Shown piece after piece: positions 15,835 to 25,028 of a stretch of 64,000 bases of DNA (its first letter is position 1; every line of letters starts with the position of its first letter). The stretch comes from an uncultured Clostridia bacterium. GTDB lineage: Bacteria > Bacillota > Clostridia > Oscillospirales > Ruminococcaceae. The translations under genes were made by a program, and so were the position numbers. The notes under the pieces were generated by a model. It saw only the letters and a list, made by a program, of their open reading frames with translations. It was not told the origin of the DNA and did not search any database. The stretch covers positions 71,410-135,409 of the forward strand of contig CAMUJF010000006.1 of assembly GCA_947089135.1 (NCBI GenBank). The letters run 5' to 3'.

Positions 15835-17325
15835 ATGAAAGCGAAAATCGTCATTGATAAGAATAAAACCGTAAGCAGGATAGACGACCGCCTTTACGGC
15901 TCGTTTATAGAGCATCTGGGCAGAGCGGTGTACGGAGGCATATATGAACCGTCCCATGAAACAGCTGACGATATGGGCTTCCGCGGAGACGTTATGGAAA
16001 TGATAAAGGAGCTTAACGTTCCCATTATAAGGTATCCCGGAGGCAACTTTGTATCAGGCTACAACTGGGAGGACGGAACGGGCGACAGATCAAAGCGTCC
16101 TAAAAAAATGGAGCTTGCATGGCAGTCCGTGGAGACCAACGAAGTGGGCATTGACGAATTTCAGGAGTGGGCAAAGCGGGCGCACAGCGACGTCATGATG
16201 GCGGTGAATTTGGGTACCCGCGGAGCGGACGAAGCAAGAAATCTTGTGGAATACTGCAACTGCGAAACGGATACATACTACGCGGAAATGCGCCGCGGAA
16301 ACGGTTTTGAAAAACCCTTCGGGATAAAGACATGGTGCCTCGGAAACGAAATGGACGGCGACTGGCAGATATGTCACAAGACCGCATACGAGTACGGCAG
16401 AATTGCCTGCGAGACCGCCAAGCTTATGAAGTGGACAGACCCGTCGATCGAGCTTGTGGCCTGCGGAAGCGCGCATATAAATATGCCTACGTTCGGCGAA
16501 TGGGAACGCACCGTCCTGCGGGAGTGCTATGACCATGTGGATTATATTTCCCTGCACAATTACTACGGAAATCCCAATAACGATACCGCCGCGTACCTTG
16601 CCTCGGCTGTGGATATGGATAGCTTTATCAAGCAGGTAGCCGCGATATGCGATGAGATAAAGGCGGAGAAAAATTCCGAAAAGACCGTTAATCTGTCCTT
16701 TGACGAATGGAACATCTGGTTCCACAGCAATGAACAGGATAAGCAGATACCAAAGTGGCAGGCGGCTCCTCCGCTGCTGGAGGACGTTTACAACCTTGAG
16801 GACGCGGTGGTTCTGGGAGACCTGCTCATCACCCTTATCAACAACAGCGACAGGGTAAAGATAGCCTGTCTTGCCCAGCTTGTGAACGTTATCGCTCCCA
16901 TAATGACTGAAACAGGCGGCAGGATATGGGCACAGACTATATTCTATCCGTTCATGCACACTTCGCGCCATGGCAGGGGTACCGCTCTTGAAGTGTCCTG
17001 CGGCTGCGGAACATACAGCGCGGGAGGCAAGAATGATATTCCGCTTATAGATACGGCGGCAGTCATTTCCGAGGACGGCTGCGAGCTTTCCGTATTTGCC
17101 GTGAACCGTTCCCTTGACGAATCCTGCGCACTTGATTTCAGTCTTTCGGGATACGAGGGATTCCGTCCCGTCATGCATACGGCTATGGAGGGAGACGACC
17201 TGAAAGCGGTAAATACTGCGGACGATCCGAAAAAAGTTGTTCCCGTTGAAAAGGAAATTTCCGACGGAATAATGCTTTCGCCTCACTCATGGAATATGAT
17301 CGTTTTCAAAAAAACGGTGCAATAA
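15835..17325 (+). CDS. Alpha-L-arabinofuranosidase, GH51
   Basis: A 496-residue enzyme of the intracellular GH51 type: a TIM barrel plus a C-terminal beta sandwich, with no signal peptide. The acid/base is Glu172 in CLGNEMDGDWQ and the nucleophile Glu291 in LSFDEWN. Other marks are RYPGGNFVSGYNWEDG and the aromatic pocket around HNYYGN. It should cut terminal arabinofuranose from arabino- and arabinoxylo-oligosaccharides after import. The start has GGAGG 7 bases upstream. It is the first gene of the plus-strand arm and divergent from the binding-protein/GH1/AraC arm. Confidence 0.92.
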   Translation: MKAKIVIDKNKTVSRIDDRLYGSFIEHLGRAVYGGIYEPSHETADDMGFRGDVMEMIKELNVPIIRYPGGNFVSGYNWEDGTGDRSKRPKKMELAWQSVETNEVGIDEFQEWAKRAHSDVMMAVNLGTRGADEARNLVEYCNCETDTYYAEMRRGNGFEKPFGIKTWCLGNEMDGDWQICHKTAYEYGRIACETAKLMKWTDPSIELVACGSAHINMPTFGEWERTVLRECYDHVDYISLHNYYGNPNNDTAAYLASAVDMDSFIKQVAAICDEIKAEKNSEKTVNLSFDEWNIWFHSNEQDKQIPKWQAAPPLLEDVYNLEDAVVLGDLLITLINNSDRVKIACLAQLVNVIAPIMTETGGRIWAQTIFYPFMHTSRHGRGTALEVSCGCGTYSAGGKNDIPLIDTAAVISEDGCELSVFAVNRSLDESCALDFSLSGYEGFRPVMHTAMEGDDLKAVNTADDPKKVVPVEKEISDGIMLSPHSWNMIVFKKTVQ

Positions 17326-17366
17326 AATTATGTAAAATTTCACATTTTTAAGAAAGGGTGTTTTGT

Positions 17367-18506
17367 ATGAAAAAAATCGTTTCATGTGTATGCGCTGCGG
17401 CAATGGCTTTGTCGCTTTCAGCCTGCTCCAAAAAAGAAGCCGACACGCGTCCGCTGGGAGAAATGCGCGGTATTTCAGCCTCCGAGCTTATTGCCGAAAT
17501 GGGTACGGGCTGGAATCTTGGAAACACAATGGACTCCGAGGAGGGCGGCGAGACAGGCTGGGGGAATCCCGTCACTACCAAGGAAATGATAGACGAAGTC
17601 CACAGGGCGGGCTTTGATACTCTCAGAATACCCACGACATGGAAAAACAGCATAGGAGAAGCTCCCGACTACACCGTCGACGGAGAATGGCTGAAGCGCG
17701 TGGAAGATATAATCGGCTACGCTCTTGAAAACGATATGTACGTTATTCTGAATACTCACCATGAAACCGACTGGATAAAGCCTCAGTACGAGGGCCTGGA
17801 TAATGTTAAGACGAAGTTTGCCGCTTTGTGGACACAGATAGCAGAATATTTTAAGGACTACGGCGATCACCTTATTTTTGAGGGTCTGAACGAGCCTCGT
17901 ATCATCGGCGGTGCAAACGAATGGAACGGCGGCACCGAGGAGGGCAGGGACTGCCTTAATCAGCTCAACGACGTCTTTGTCAAAACCGTCAGGGCTACTG
18001 GAGGCAACAATGAGACCCGCACTCTGCTCATCACCACGTTTGCCGCTCAGCCTGTCGCCTCAGGAGTAAACGCGCTGACTATCCCTGACGACAAATACGT
18101 TGGAGTTTCGATACACGCCTATACGCCTTACCGCTTCACCTACGACTCCGTGGGCGAAAGCTGGAACACCGCCGTGTTTGACGATTCCTGCGCTTCGGAA
18201 ATAGACGCGCTTTTCGCAAGCCTCAACGAAGCTTTTATCAGCAAGGGAATACCCGTTATAATCACCGAATACGGATGCGTATCAAAAATGATCGACAAGA
18301 CATGGTACATCAGCAATACCGAAGAGGCGGCAAAATGGGCAAAGCATTATGTGAGCGCTGCTGAAAAATACGGTATACCCTGCGTATGGTGGGACAACGG
18401 CTACCACAAATCGGGCAACGAGCTCTTTGGAATATTTAACCGAAGCGAGCTTACATGGTACGAGCCCGAGGTAGTAACGGCTATCATGGAAGCGATAAAC
18501 AGCTAA
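17367..18506 (+). CDS. GH5-family endoglucanase lipoprotein
   Basis: About 379 residues. A short signal ends in lipobox LSAC (Cys20), so the enzyme is anchored outside the membrane. The catalytic TIM barrel shows GWNLGNTMD, GFDTLRIPTTW, the acid/base Glu176 in GLNEPR, HAYTPY and the nucleophile Glu301 in ITEYG, all GH5 landmarks and closest in look to subfamily 4 (endo-beta-glucanase or xyloglucanase). No carbohydrate-binding module or dockerin is attached. It begins at the ATG after AGAAAGGG, 41 bases from the GH51 stop, so the two are probably co-transcribed. Confidence 0.88.
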   Translation: MKKIVSCVCAAAMALSLSACSKKEADTRPLGEMRGISASELIAEMGTGWNLGNTMDSEEGGETGWGNPVTTKEMIDEVHRAGFDTLRIPTTWKNSIGEAPDYTVDGEWLKRVEDIIGYALENDMYVILNTHHETDWIKPQYEGLDNVKTKFAALWTQIAEYFKDYGDHLIFEGLNEPRIIGGANEWNGGTEEGRDCLNQLNDVFVKTVRATGGNNETRTLLITTFAAQPVASGVNALTIPDDKYVGVSIHAYTPYRFTYDSVGESWNTAVFDDSCASEIDALFASLNEAFISKGIPVIITEYGCVSKMIDKTWYISNTEEAAKWAKHYVSAAEKYGIPCVWWDNGYHKSGNELFGIFNRSELTWYEPEVVTAIMEAINS

Positions 18507-18594
18507 GCGAAGGTCTGCGCAGAAGACTGATATTATGGAAAACATCGGGCATAATACTTTCAGAGGAAATTTTTAAGTCGAAAGGAAGTTTTTT

Positions 18595-19275
18595 ATGCCG
18601 CTGATAGAACTCAGAAACATTTCAAAGCTTTACGGCGAGGGAGAGAGCCGCGTCTCCGCGCTTGACAACGTTTCGCTGACTGTGAACCGCGGGGAGTTCG
18701 TGGCGATCGCGGGAGCTTCCGGCTCCGGTAAATCCACGCTTATGAATCTGCTCGGCTGCCTGGACGTGCAGACAACGGGCGAGTATTTTCTCGACGGCAC
18801 ATCCGTAAGGGAATTAGGAGAAAAAAAGCTGTCCCGGATAAGGAACAGGGAAATAGGATTTATTTTTCAGAGCTTTAATCTGATACCCGCTCTTACCGCA
18901 AGGGAAAACGTCGAGCTTCCGCTGATGTACCGCGGGATGTCCAAAAGCGTAAGGAACGAACTTGCAGTGCACGCTTTGCAAAAGGTGTCGCTTGGAAGCC
19001 GCATGGATCATCTTCCGGGACGAATGTCGGGAGGTCAGCAGCAGCGCGTTGCCATAGCGCGTGCAATAGCCGCGGAACCTCCGGTCATTCTTGCCGACGA
19101 ACCCACGGGAAACCTTGACAGCCGCTGCGGTAAAGAAGTTATGCGTATTTTGTACGATCTAAACGCCCAGGGAAAGACCGTAATAATCATTACTCACGAC
19201 GATGCGGTGGCTGCCCAGGCGGCAAGGACGATACGCATTTCCGACGGCAAAGTGGCTGCCGACGTGAGAAACTGA
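18595..19275 (+). CDS. ABC transporter ATP-binding protein, MacB/LolD type
   Basis: A 226-residue stand-alone ATPase. Walker A is GASGSGKS (40-47), the Q-loop is IGFIFQSFNLIP, the signature is MSGGQQQR and Walker B is ILADEPTGNLDS, the last phrase being typical of the MacB/LolD/FtsE class that works with FtsX-like permeases. No such permease is next to it: a terminator follows within 25 bases and the next gene is on the other strand. AAAGGAAG precedes the ATG. It may be the third gene of the GH51-GH5 transcript or act with a permease elsewhere, for example in peptide efflux or lipoprotein handling. Confidence 0.85.
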   Translation: MPLIELRNISKLYGEGESRVSALDNVSLTVNRGEFVAIAGASGSGKSTLMNLLGCLDVQTTGEYFLDGTSVRELGEKKLSRIRNREIGFIFQSFNLIPALTARENVELPLMYRGMSKSVRNELAVHALQKVSLGSRMDHLPGRMSGGQQQRVAIARAIAAEPPVILADEPTGNLDSRCGKEVMRILYDLNAQGKTVIIITHDDAVAAQAARTIRISDGKVAADVRN

Positions 19276-19298
19276 GATGGATATTCCGTACGCAGATA

Positions 19299-19345
19299 AG
19301 CCCCCTGTCCGGGAAGAGGATCGGGGGCTGTTTGTGTTGTTTGTT
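19299..19345 (+). terminator. Terminator after the MacB/LolD-type ATPase
   Basis: AGCCCCC pairs with GGGGGCT across an 18-base loop, followed by a T/G-rich tract (GTTTGTGTTGTTTG). Confidence 0.6.
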
Positions 19346-19402
19346 TTATTTGTTTTGTTTGACCGTTAATGGCATACGGCATACGCAGTATCGGGAAAAG
19401 TC

Positions 19403-21751
19403 CTACCGTAATATTGATTTTTTCCTTTTCTTTTCCTCATACAGAACGTCGTCCGCCTTGGCGAGGATCTTTGAAAGCTCCACTTCCATGCCGCACTTGA
19501 ATGCGTACACGCCTATACTCATGTGAACGACATAAGGCTTGTCGTGAGTCGCGTTAAAGCTGTCGGTAGAAGCGGCTATCCTCTCGCGCACAATCGTTTC
19601 GACCTCCTCGCCGGTAGCGTTTTCGACCATGGCAAGGATCGAAAATTCATCTCCGCCGATACGTCCGATAACGTCGGAGCTTCGGAACGAATCATGAAGT
19701 ATCTTCGCCGCGTTTTTGATCGCAAAGTCGCCGTCCTCGTGTCCGAAGGTATCGTTGATAGTCTTAAGGCTGTCAAGGTCGGCAAAGATAACAAGCGCTT
19801 CCCGACCCTCGTTCATCGGTGAGCAGATCATGCTGCTTGCCTGCGCAAAAAATCCGCGCCTGTTATACGCATTGGTAAGCACATCGATCTTTGACATTGC
19901 GTCAAGCTGAATGTTTTTCTCTTTGATCTGCATAAGAGTGCGTTCAAGCTCCTGCTGTATATTATCTTTGTCCTGAATAAGCCTGAGAATTTTCATTGCC
20001 GCGCAGAGCTGAGCCGACAGAGAACTGATATAGTAAAAATACTCGTATTCCAGTTCACAGAGGAAAAGCCCGTAGTGATCGGCGTTCAGGAAAATTGCCG
20101 AAAGCACCATGGTAAACCGTCTGTCCTGAGGGATATAGCTGTGATTGAACAGGTTTTTAATCGATATCTCCTGATCCTCGGGAGAAACTACCTCCCATTT
20201 ATCGCCGTTGTGGTAGGATTTGAGCAGTACTTTCGGAGGAGGAGCCCATTTCTCGTCTTTATAGAGAGTCATGGCTTCCGGGAAAATATAGATATAGCTG
20301 CTGGCAACGTTAAGCCTCGTCAGCTTGTCGGTAACGGAGCCGTATCCCGAATCGTCATAGCTGTCGAAAAGCAGCATATCCTTTGTGATCGAGTTCGACT
20401 GCCACGTCAGGAACTCAATATCATCAACGCGCTTGTTGCTGTAGATCACTACCGCGCGCATAAGTATCTGGTACATTCCGATGGACATATCCTCAAGACG
20501 GCGCTTGTCGTCGTGGCTCTGAAGTCCCGCGGAAAACCGTCTGGACAGATAATTGATAACGGTGCAGAGTTTGTCCTGATCTATATATTTCATTACCTTG
20601 GGATTGAGCAGATCCTCAAAAGCGGCGGGAATGTAGTCCGCAGCCTTTTTTGTAAGCGTTATACCGCCGTGATCGTCTGATTCAAGCAGGCGGAAAACGT
20701 TTTCAAGATAGCGGTCAAAGGCAGGCTTTACGTGTTCAAGAAACTCGTTTTCTTTGTGATTTCCGAAAAGATATTTTCCTATAGCCGTTATCGTTTGGCT
20801 GTCGGAGCGGCACCAGCAATGGTTGAATACAAAAATATCGTCGCTTTCCGCGTCCGCACCGGTCGGGACAGAGTCTCCTCGGCAGCCACAGGATTTGCGC
20901 TTTACCATTGAGGAACGCACAAGGCGGCTGCTCAGCTTACCCGATCTGCGAAGCTCAAGGCATTCCGTGACTGCGTCATAGCCAAGCTCGGAAGCGTCGG
21001 CGCGCACGGTCGTAAGGGGCGGAACAAGATTCACAGCCACAGGAGAATCGTCAAAGCCCGTAATAAGAATATCCCTGCCGGCTTCAATACCGCGCTGTTC
21101 AAACACCTCGTAGGCTCCCTCCGCCATAGCGTCGTTGGCAAATACGATAGCTTCAAGGTCGGGGCAACGGTCAAGCAGCTCGCTTACCACAGCCTGACTG
21201 TACCGGGAGAATCTTCCGTAAACTATCCTGTTTTCGTCAACGGCTATGCCGTGCTTTTTCAGCGTGCCGGTATATGCTTCAAGCCTTTCGATAGCGTCTC
21301 CGTTAGTTTTCGGACCGCTTACAAAGCCGATCCTTTTGCAGCCGTGATCGGTTATAAGGTGCTCGATGCAGTCGATAAGACCGCTTTTATTGTCAAAGCA
21401 AACGGAGGGGTATCCTTCTACCTCGCTGGCTATAGTAATTATCGGAATATCGCCCATTGCCCCGAGGAAAGCCTGCTTTTTTTCATAGGACATACCACTG
21501 CCTATAGTTCCGATAAGAATAAGAAGCACGTCGATATCTTCGGGAAAAGCGTATGAAAAAAGGGTATTGTACTGATATTCGTACTCTGTGCGCTTTTTAT
21601 CCACATATACCGCGTCGATGTATCTTCCGGGAAAAATGATAAGGTTAGCGTCGATTTCCTTTGCGCCGACTATTGCGCCGCGGCAGACGGCGGAGGCAAA
21701 GTCGTCCTCAAGGTGACTTATCATCAGACCGATATTAAGCCTTTTTGCCAT
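19403..21751 (-). CDS. LacI-type ligand-binding domain fused to GGDEF (diguanylate cyclase)
   Basis: About 782 residues, soluble, without signal peptide or membrane helices. Residues about 1-290 are a periplasmic-binding-protein-like fold as in LacI/GalR regulators (NIGLMISHLEDDFASAV, FVSGPKTNGDA, ITGFDDSPVA) but with no DNA-binding HTH. A middle helical region ends in a coiled coil (QQELERTLMQIKEKN). The C-terminus is an intact GGDEF domain (RIGGDEFSIL) that should make c-di-GMP from GTP. The start at 21751 follows GGAGGGGG. The ligand is probably a sugar, given the adjoining glycan locus; this is inference. Confidence 0.85.
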   Translation of the reverse strand: MAKRLNIGLMISHLEDDFASAVCRGAIVGAKEIDANLIIFPGRYIDAVYVDKKRTEYEYQYNTLFSYAFPEDIDVLLILIGTIGSGMSYEKKQAFLGAMGDIPIITIASEVEGYPSVCFDNKSGLIDCIEHLITDHGCKRIGFVSGPKTNGDAIERLEAYTGTLKKHGIAVDENRIVYGRFSRYSQAVVSELLDRCPDLEAIVFANDAMAEGAYEVFEQRGIEAGRDILITGFDDSPVAVNLVPPLTTVRADASELGYDAVTECLELRRSGKLSSRLVRSSMVKRKSCGCRGDSVPTGADAESDDIFVFNHCWCRSDSQTITAIGKYLFGNHKENEFLEHVKPAFDRYLENVFRLLESDDHGGITLTKKAADYIPAAFEDLLNPKVMKYIDQDKLCTVINYLSRRFSAGLQSHDDKRRLEDMSIGMYQILMRAVVIYSNKRVDDIEFLTWQSNSITKDMLLFDSYDDSGYGSVTDKLTRLNVASSYIYIFPEAMTLYKDEKWAPPPKVLLKSYHNGDKWEVVSPEDQEISIKNLFNHSYIPQDRRFTMVLSAIFLNADHYGLFLCELEYEYFYYISSLSAQLCAAMKILRLIQDKDNIQQELERTLMQIKEKNIQLDAMSKIDVLTNAYNRRGFFAQASSMICSPMNEGREALVIFADLDSLKTINDTFGHEDGDFAIKNAAKILHDSFRSSDVIGRIGGDEFSILAMVENATGEEVETIVRERIAASTDSFNATHDKPYVVHMSIGVYAFKCGMEVELSKILAKADDVLYEEKKRKKSILR

Positions 21752-21769
21752 TGAAAACCCCCTCCTCAT

Positions 21770-22187
21770 AAAGGGAAAGCAGCATAAGCAAGTATACTGT
21801 TATTGTATAATTTGTAACTATTTCACATATTTAAACATATTATATCATGAAAATTATTCAAGTTTTAGGCGTGAATATTAAAAATATTATTAAAATATTA
21901 AAAAGTAATCGTTTAAATAGAAGTTTTTGGAATTAATTATAATGCAAGCATACGTCCTGATCCCTTTTAGAGCCTGTTCAGTATCTTACGGCGGCTTTGT
22001 CGAGTTTTTCCTGCCAAGCTGTGATACAAGTCCGCTTATTGAAACAAGGTTCTTTATATGCATTTTTCTGCTGTATTGCCATAAATTGGTTTTTACAGAA
22101 AACATTAAAGTTTATTGAATTTCTGCCGATATATTTATTGAATAGTGATGCAGCAGCCGCAGAATAGTAACGTAAGGAGATGCTTTT
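21770..22187. other. AT-rich gene-free region with one IS-end fragment
   Basis: The stretch is very AT-rich around 21800-21940 and may hold the promoters of the flanking divergent genes, though no single box stands out. At 21967-21983 it contains AGAGCCTGTTCAG, the end motif also found near 33331, 35303 and 63951. No conserved ORF is seen. Confidence 0.4.
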
Positions 22188-23234
22188 ATGAATATCACAA
22201 GCATGGACATGAACAAACTGTTTCACACTCTTACCGGAAAAGCTCCCGCCAAGCCGATAATGGACGTTATAAAAGACGCTCATGCAAAACAGGAATTTGT
22301 TCCGTTAAACGAAACCCCCGAAAGCGTCAGACGGGATACATTTACCAAAGCGCCCGCGGGCGAGATAATGCCCAGCGCTGACAGCGTAGACAGGCTTATG
22401 GATTACGATACCGAGCTTGACATGAAAGTCCGCGCCGGTATGACAAAGGCGCAGCTTGCCACGCATTTCGGCAATATGGCTAAAAGACTTGACGAGGCGT
22501 ACTCCCGCGGCGAATTTAAAAAGGAAGAGTACGACGAGCTCAACGCAGGACTTATGGAAAGCTATGATAAATATATTTCCAAGTGCGAGTACGTTGCCGC
22601 CGGCAGTCAGGTGCTTATAATCAGAGGTATCGAACGCAATAAAGCGCTCCGCGCGGGCAATACGGAGCAGTCCTCCGGCAGCAGAAGAAAAAGAAATATC
22701 GAAAATATACTTGACGGCATGAAAGAATACAGGGAGTCCTTACGCGCCAAAAACAGATCGAGCGACGCGATAACGGTGCTAAAAATGCTGGAGCAGCTCG
22801 AAAAGAGCAGCGGCGGGGACGGCTCTCACTGGAAAAAGCTTGCGGACGAGCTGAGACAGTCGATCAGAGATACGGCGGAGAAAGCCGCAAAAGCCGTTAC
22901 CGAAAAAACTGATACGGAAGATATTGATATTGCCGATATACCGGACGCCGTTCTCGAACCGAAAACAGAATCGGCGGAAAAGCCCTCCGAAAGCGGCGCG
23001 AAAGAACCGTACACAGCCGATCCGGAAAAGATCAGACAGATAGGCGAAGAAATTTCCGAGCAGACAAACGCATTTGCCGCAAAATACTGTGTTACCGACA
23101 GAGAGCAGATGCGCGCTATGCTTGAAACTGTACGGCGGGGCGGCTCGGTTGCGGGAGGAAACGACAATACTTTCGGCGGAAACCGTGAACAGGACTGGTA
23201 TGTTAAGGGATATGTACCTGTGGTTTATATGTAA
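22188..23234 (+). CDS. Uncharacterised soluble protein
   Basis: A 348-residue protein I do not recognise. It has no signal peptide or membrane helix. The middle (about 80-250) is charged and helical with likely coiled coil, followed by an acidic, low-complexity linker (Glu, Asp, Lys, Ala, Ser; about 250-290) and a final helix plus a Gly/Asn-rich tail ending in VVYM. The ATG follows AAGGAG. It stands alone, and its stop codon touches the start of a MITE. The composition would suit a scaffold or structural protein, but nothing specific can be claimed. Confidence 0.6.
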   Translation: MNITSMDMNKLFHTLTGKAPAKPIMDVIKDAHAKQEFVPLNETPESVRRDTFTKAPAGEIMPSADSVDRLMDYDTELDMKVRAGMTKAQLATHFGNMAKRLDEAYSRGEFKKEEYDELNAGLMESYDKYISKCEYVAAGSQVLIIRGIERNKALRAGNTEQSSGSRRKRNIENILDGMKEYRESLRAKNRSSDAITVLKMLEQLEKSSGGDGSHWKKLADELRQSIRDTAEKAAKAVTEKTDTEDIDIADIPDAVLEPKTESAEKPSESGAKEPYTADPEKIRQIGEEISEQTNAFAAKYCVTDREQMRAMLETVRRGGSVAGGNDNTFGGNREQDWYVKGYVPVVYM

Positions 23235-23473
23235 TACTAATCCCTCATTGAATTATGCACGATTTCTTGTTTATAATTCTAAGGCAATACCGCACAAAGA
23301 TTGCGCGCGTATTGCGCAGTTAGATTTTTCGTTAGATTGCACTAAAATTTTGCGGGCATACTGGCGTATGTCAAAAAATTTTGGTACAATATGACGGAAA
23401 ATATGCAAGCAAGACGTGTGCAAAGCCGTCAGGCGTTTTTTGCGCGGTATTGCCCTAAATAAGGGATCGGTAT
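23234..23473. mobile_element. MITE of the ATACTAATCCCT family, interrupted by a second MITE
   Basis: Left end ATACTAATCCCTCATTGAAT starts on the last base of the preceding stop codon; right end ATAAGGGATCGGTAT closes it at 23473. Without the inner insert (23283-23454) the remnant would be a roughly 64-base near-palindrome, matching the ends of the copies at 38161 and 54516. No transposase is encoded. Confidence 0.7.
23283..23454. mobile_element. Second-type MITE nested in the first
   Basis: Termini GGCAATACCGC (23283-23293) and GCGGTATTGCC (23444-23454) are perfect 11-bp inverted repeats that continue imperfectly inward. Both sides carry CTAA (23279-23282 and 23455-23458), a probable 4-bp target duplication. 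It is 172 bases long and non-coding. Confidence 0.7.
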
Positions 23474-23552
23474 GAAAAATAAAATGTATATGCGGCATTC
23501 GCTCTGTCGGGGCGGACGCCGTTTTTTCTGCGTAAAATTTTTTAAAAAACTA

Positions 23553-23605
23553 TTGACTTTTGAACAGTAGTGTGATATTATAAGCTTACAGCAGCTACTG
23601 TTCAA
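23553..23605 (+). promoter_or_regulatory. Promoter with flanking 11-bp inverted repeat
   Basis: TTGACT (23553-23558), 17 bases, TATTAT (23576-23581). TTGAACAGTAG (23560-23570) lies in the spacer and its perfect inverse CTACTGTTCAA (23595-23605) just after the start point. A dimeric repressor bound here would block transcription; the PadR protein of the operon is the obvious candidate. Confidence 0.65.
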
Positions 23606-23630
23606 TAAACAATAGAGAGGAAATGATGTT

Positions 23631-24647
23631 ATGACTAAACGGCAATATCTCGGGAAACTGAGAAGACAGCTCATGTTCAGGCTGTCAAACAGCGAGATAG
23701 ACGACATTCTTTCCGATATGGAGGAATGCTTTGAGGCGGGCGCGGCGGAGGGCAAGTCCGAGGAGGAAATATGCCTGAGTCTCGGCGAACCGAAAACGGC
23801 GGCGCGTTCTCTTATCAGCGAGCAGACGGGCGGCGACAGAGTCAAAACACTCTCGGAGTTATGGCTGCCGTTTATTATATCGGCGGGATTGTACGCGGTA
23901 TATACATACTGCGGCTTCAGTCTGGATATTGACGCGCAAAATTATGTGCTGCCCATAATGTACGTCCTGCCTCTGATAATATGGGTGCTTTTTGAGCGCA
24001 AAAGCTTTTGGAACGCTCTTGCGGACTACAAATGCGACTTCTTTACATTTTTCGGCAGTCTGTCTATGATCGCGGCAAGCGCGGCGTGCAACGAAATTCC
24101 CAAAAGAATGGTTAAGCTTGCTGAATCGGATATGCAGACGTACGCAATACTTACGGCTGTATTTATATCGGTTGCAATGATACTGCTTGCAATATCGCTG
24201 TGGAAAAACGCGCCGAAATTTTTCGCGGCGGTACCCTTGATAGGGATAGCCTATACAGTGTACAACAGCGTATGGCTTTGCAAATCATACAGCGCATGGA
24301 ACGGCGACCGACACGAAATTTGGGGCGTTGCGGGAATTGGCGAGGGCTATTCAAACATTCTGACGGCTGTTTTCGTCTGCGCCTCGGCGTTTCTGATATG
24401 GTCGTTTATCCACAGAAACGCGCTGACCCTTGCTTCGGCGTACAGCTCAATGACAGTCACGGGCTTCATGTTTTACTGGTACTATATGCTTTCGTCAATT
24501 GACCCTTCCGACAACAATTCCGTAGCATTTTTGTTTTTACAAAAAACAAGCGGAAAAAGCTACGTCATCTGGGGCGCGGCAATATCGGCGGCGGTATTGG
24601 TACTGACCGCCATAGCAAAGCTGACAAAAAGAAAGAAGGTCGGCTGA
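23631..24647 (+). CDS. HAAS/DUF1700-type membrane protein
   Basis: A 338-residue protein. The first 70 residues are a HAAS/DUF1700-like helical domain (LRRQLMFRLSNSEIDDILSD and LGEPKTAARSL), the kind usually paired with PadR regulators. The rest holds about eight hydrophobic helices. Such proteins are thought to be membrane sensors or signal anchors linked to PadR-controlled genes. The ATG follows AGAGAGGAAATG-type spacing. Its stop overlaps the next gene's region with one base between stop and ATG, so the pair is translationally coupled. In most relatives the PadR gene comes first; here the order is reversed. Confidence 0.75.
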   Translation: MTKRQYLGKLRRQLMFRLSNSEIDDILSDMEECFEAGAAEGKSEEEICLSLGEPKTAARSLISEQTGGDRVKTLSELWLPFIISAGLYAVYTYCGFSLDIDAQNYVLPIMYVLPLIIWVLFERKSFWNALADYKCDFFTFFGSLSMIAASAACNEIPKRMVKLAESDMQTYAILTAVFISVAMILLAISLWKNAPKFFAAVPLIGIAYTVYNSVWLCKSYSAWNGDRHEIWGVAGIGEGYSNILTAVFVCASAFLIWSFIHRNALTLASAYSSMTVTGFMFYWYYMLSSIDPSDNNSVAFLFLQKTSGKSYVIWGAAISAAVLVLTAIAKLTKRKKVG

Positions 24648-24648
24648 T

Positions 24649-24960
24649 ATGGATAAGGGACAGATGAAAAAAGGCGTGCTGGAGATGTGCATTTTGCAGG
24701 TGGTTTCTTCGGGAGAGCTTTACGGCTATGAGATAATGAAAAGAGTAACGGGGGCGTTTCCCGAAATAAACGAAAGTACGGTATACGCCATTCTGCGGCG
24801 GCTTCATGCGGACGGCTGCACCGAAAGCTACACAGGAGAGACTTCTGGAGGTCCTACGCGGAAATATTACCGCATAACTCCCGCGGGGAAAGATCACCTT
24901 GAAAAAATGCTTTCCGACTGGAAAGAAATGCTTGCGGCGATAACATCGCTTGGAATTTGA
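24649..24960 (+). CDS. PadR-family transcriptional regulator
   Basis: A 103-residue winged-helix regulator of the short PadR type. Diagnostic features are KKGVLEMCILQVVSSGELYGYEIMKR at the first helices, the recognition helix and wing ESTVYAILRRLHADG, and GGPTRKYYRITPAGKDHL at the beta hairpin. It is coupled to the HAAS-domain gene just upstream and is likely to control their shared promoter through the inverted repeat at 23560-23605. PadR proteins often respond to membrane stress or phenolic compounds; the inducer here is unknown. Confidence 0.88.
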   Translation: MDKGQMKKGVLEMCILQVVSSGELYGYEIMKRVTGAFPEINESTVYAILRRLHADGCTESYTGETSGGPTRKYYRITPAGKDHLEKMLSDWKEMLAAITSLGI

Positions 24961-25028
24961 CAGTTGATTGTTGTTGTATCTGTGCCGCCCCTTGAGGGGG
25001 ACTTTGAGAAATAAAATGTACAATTCAA

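Noticed and set aside
16090..17286. 398-codon minus-strand open frame
   Set aside because: Antisense shadow of the GH51 gene.
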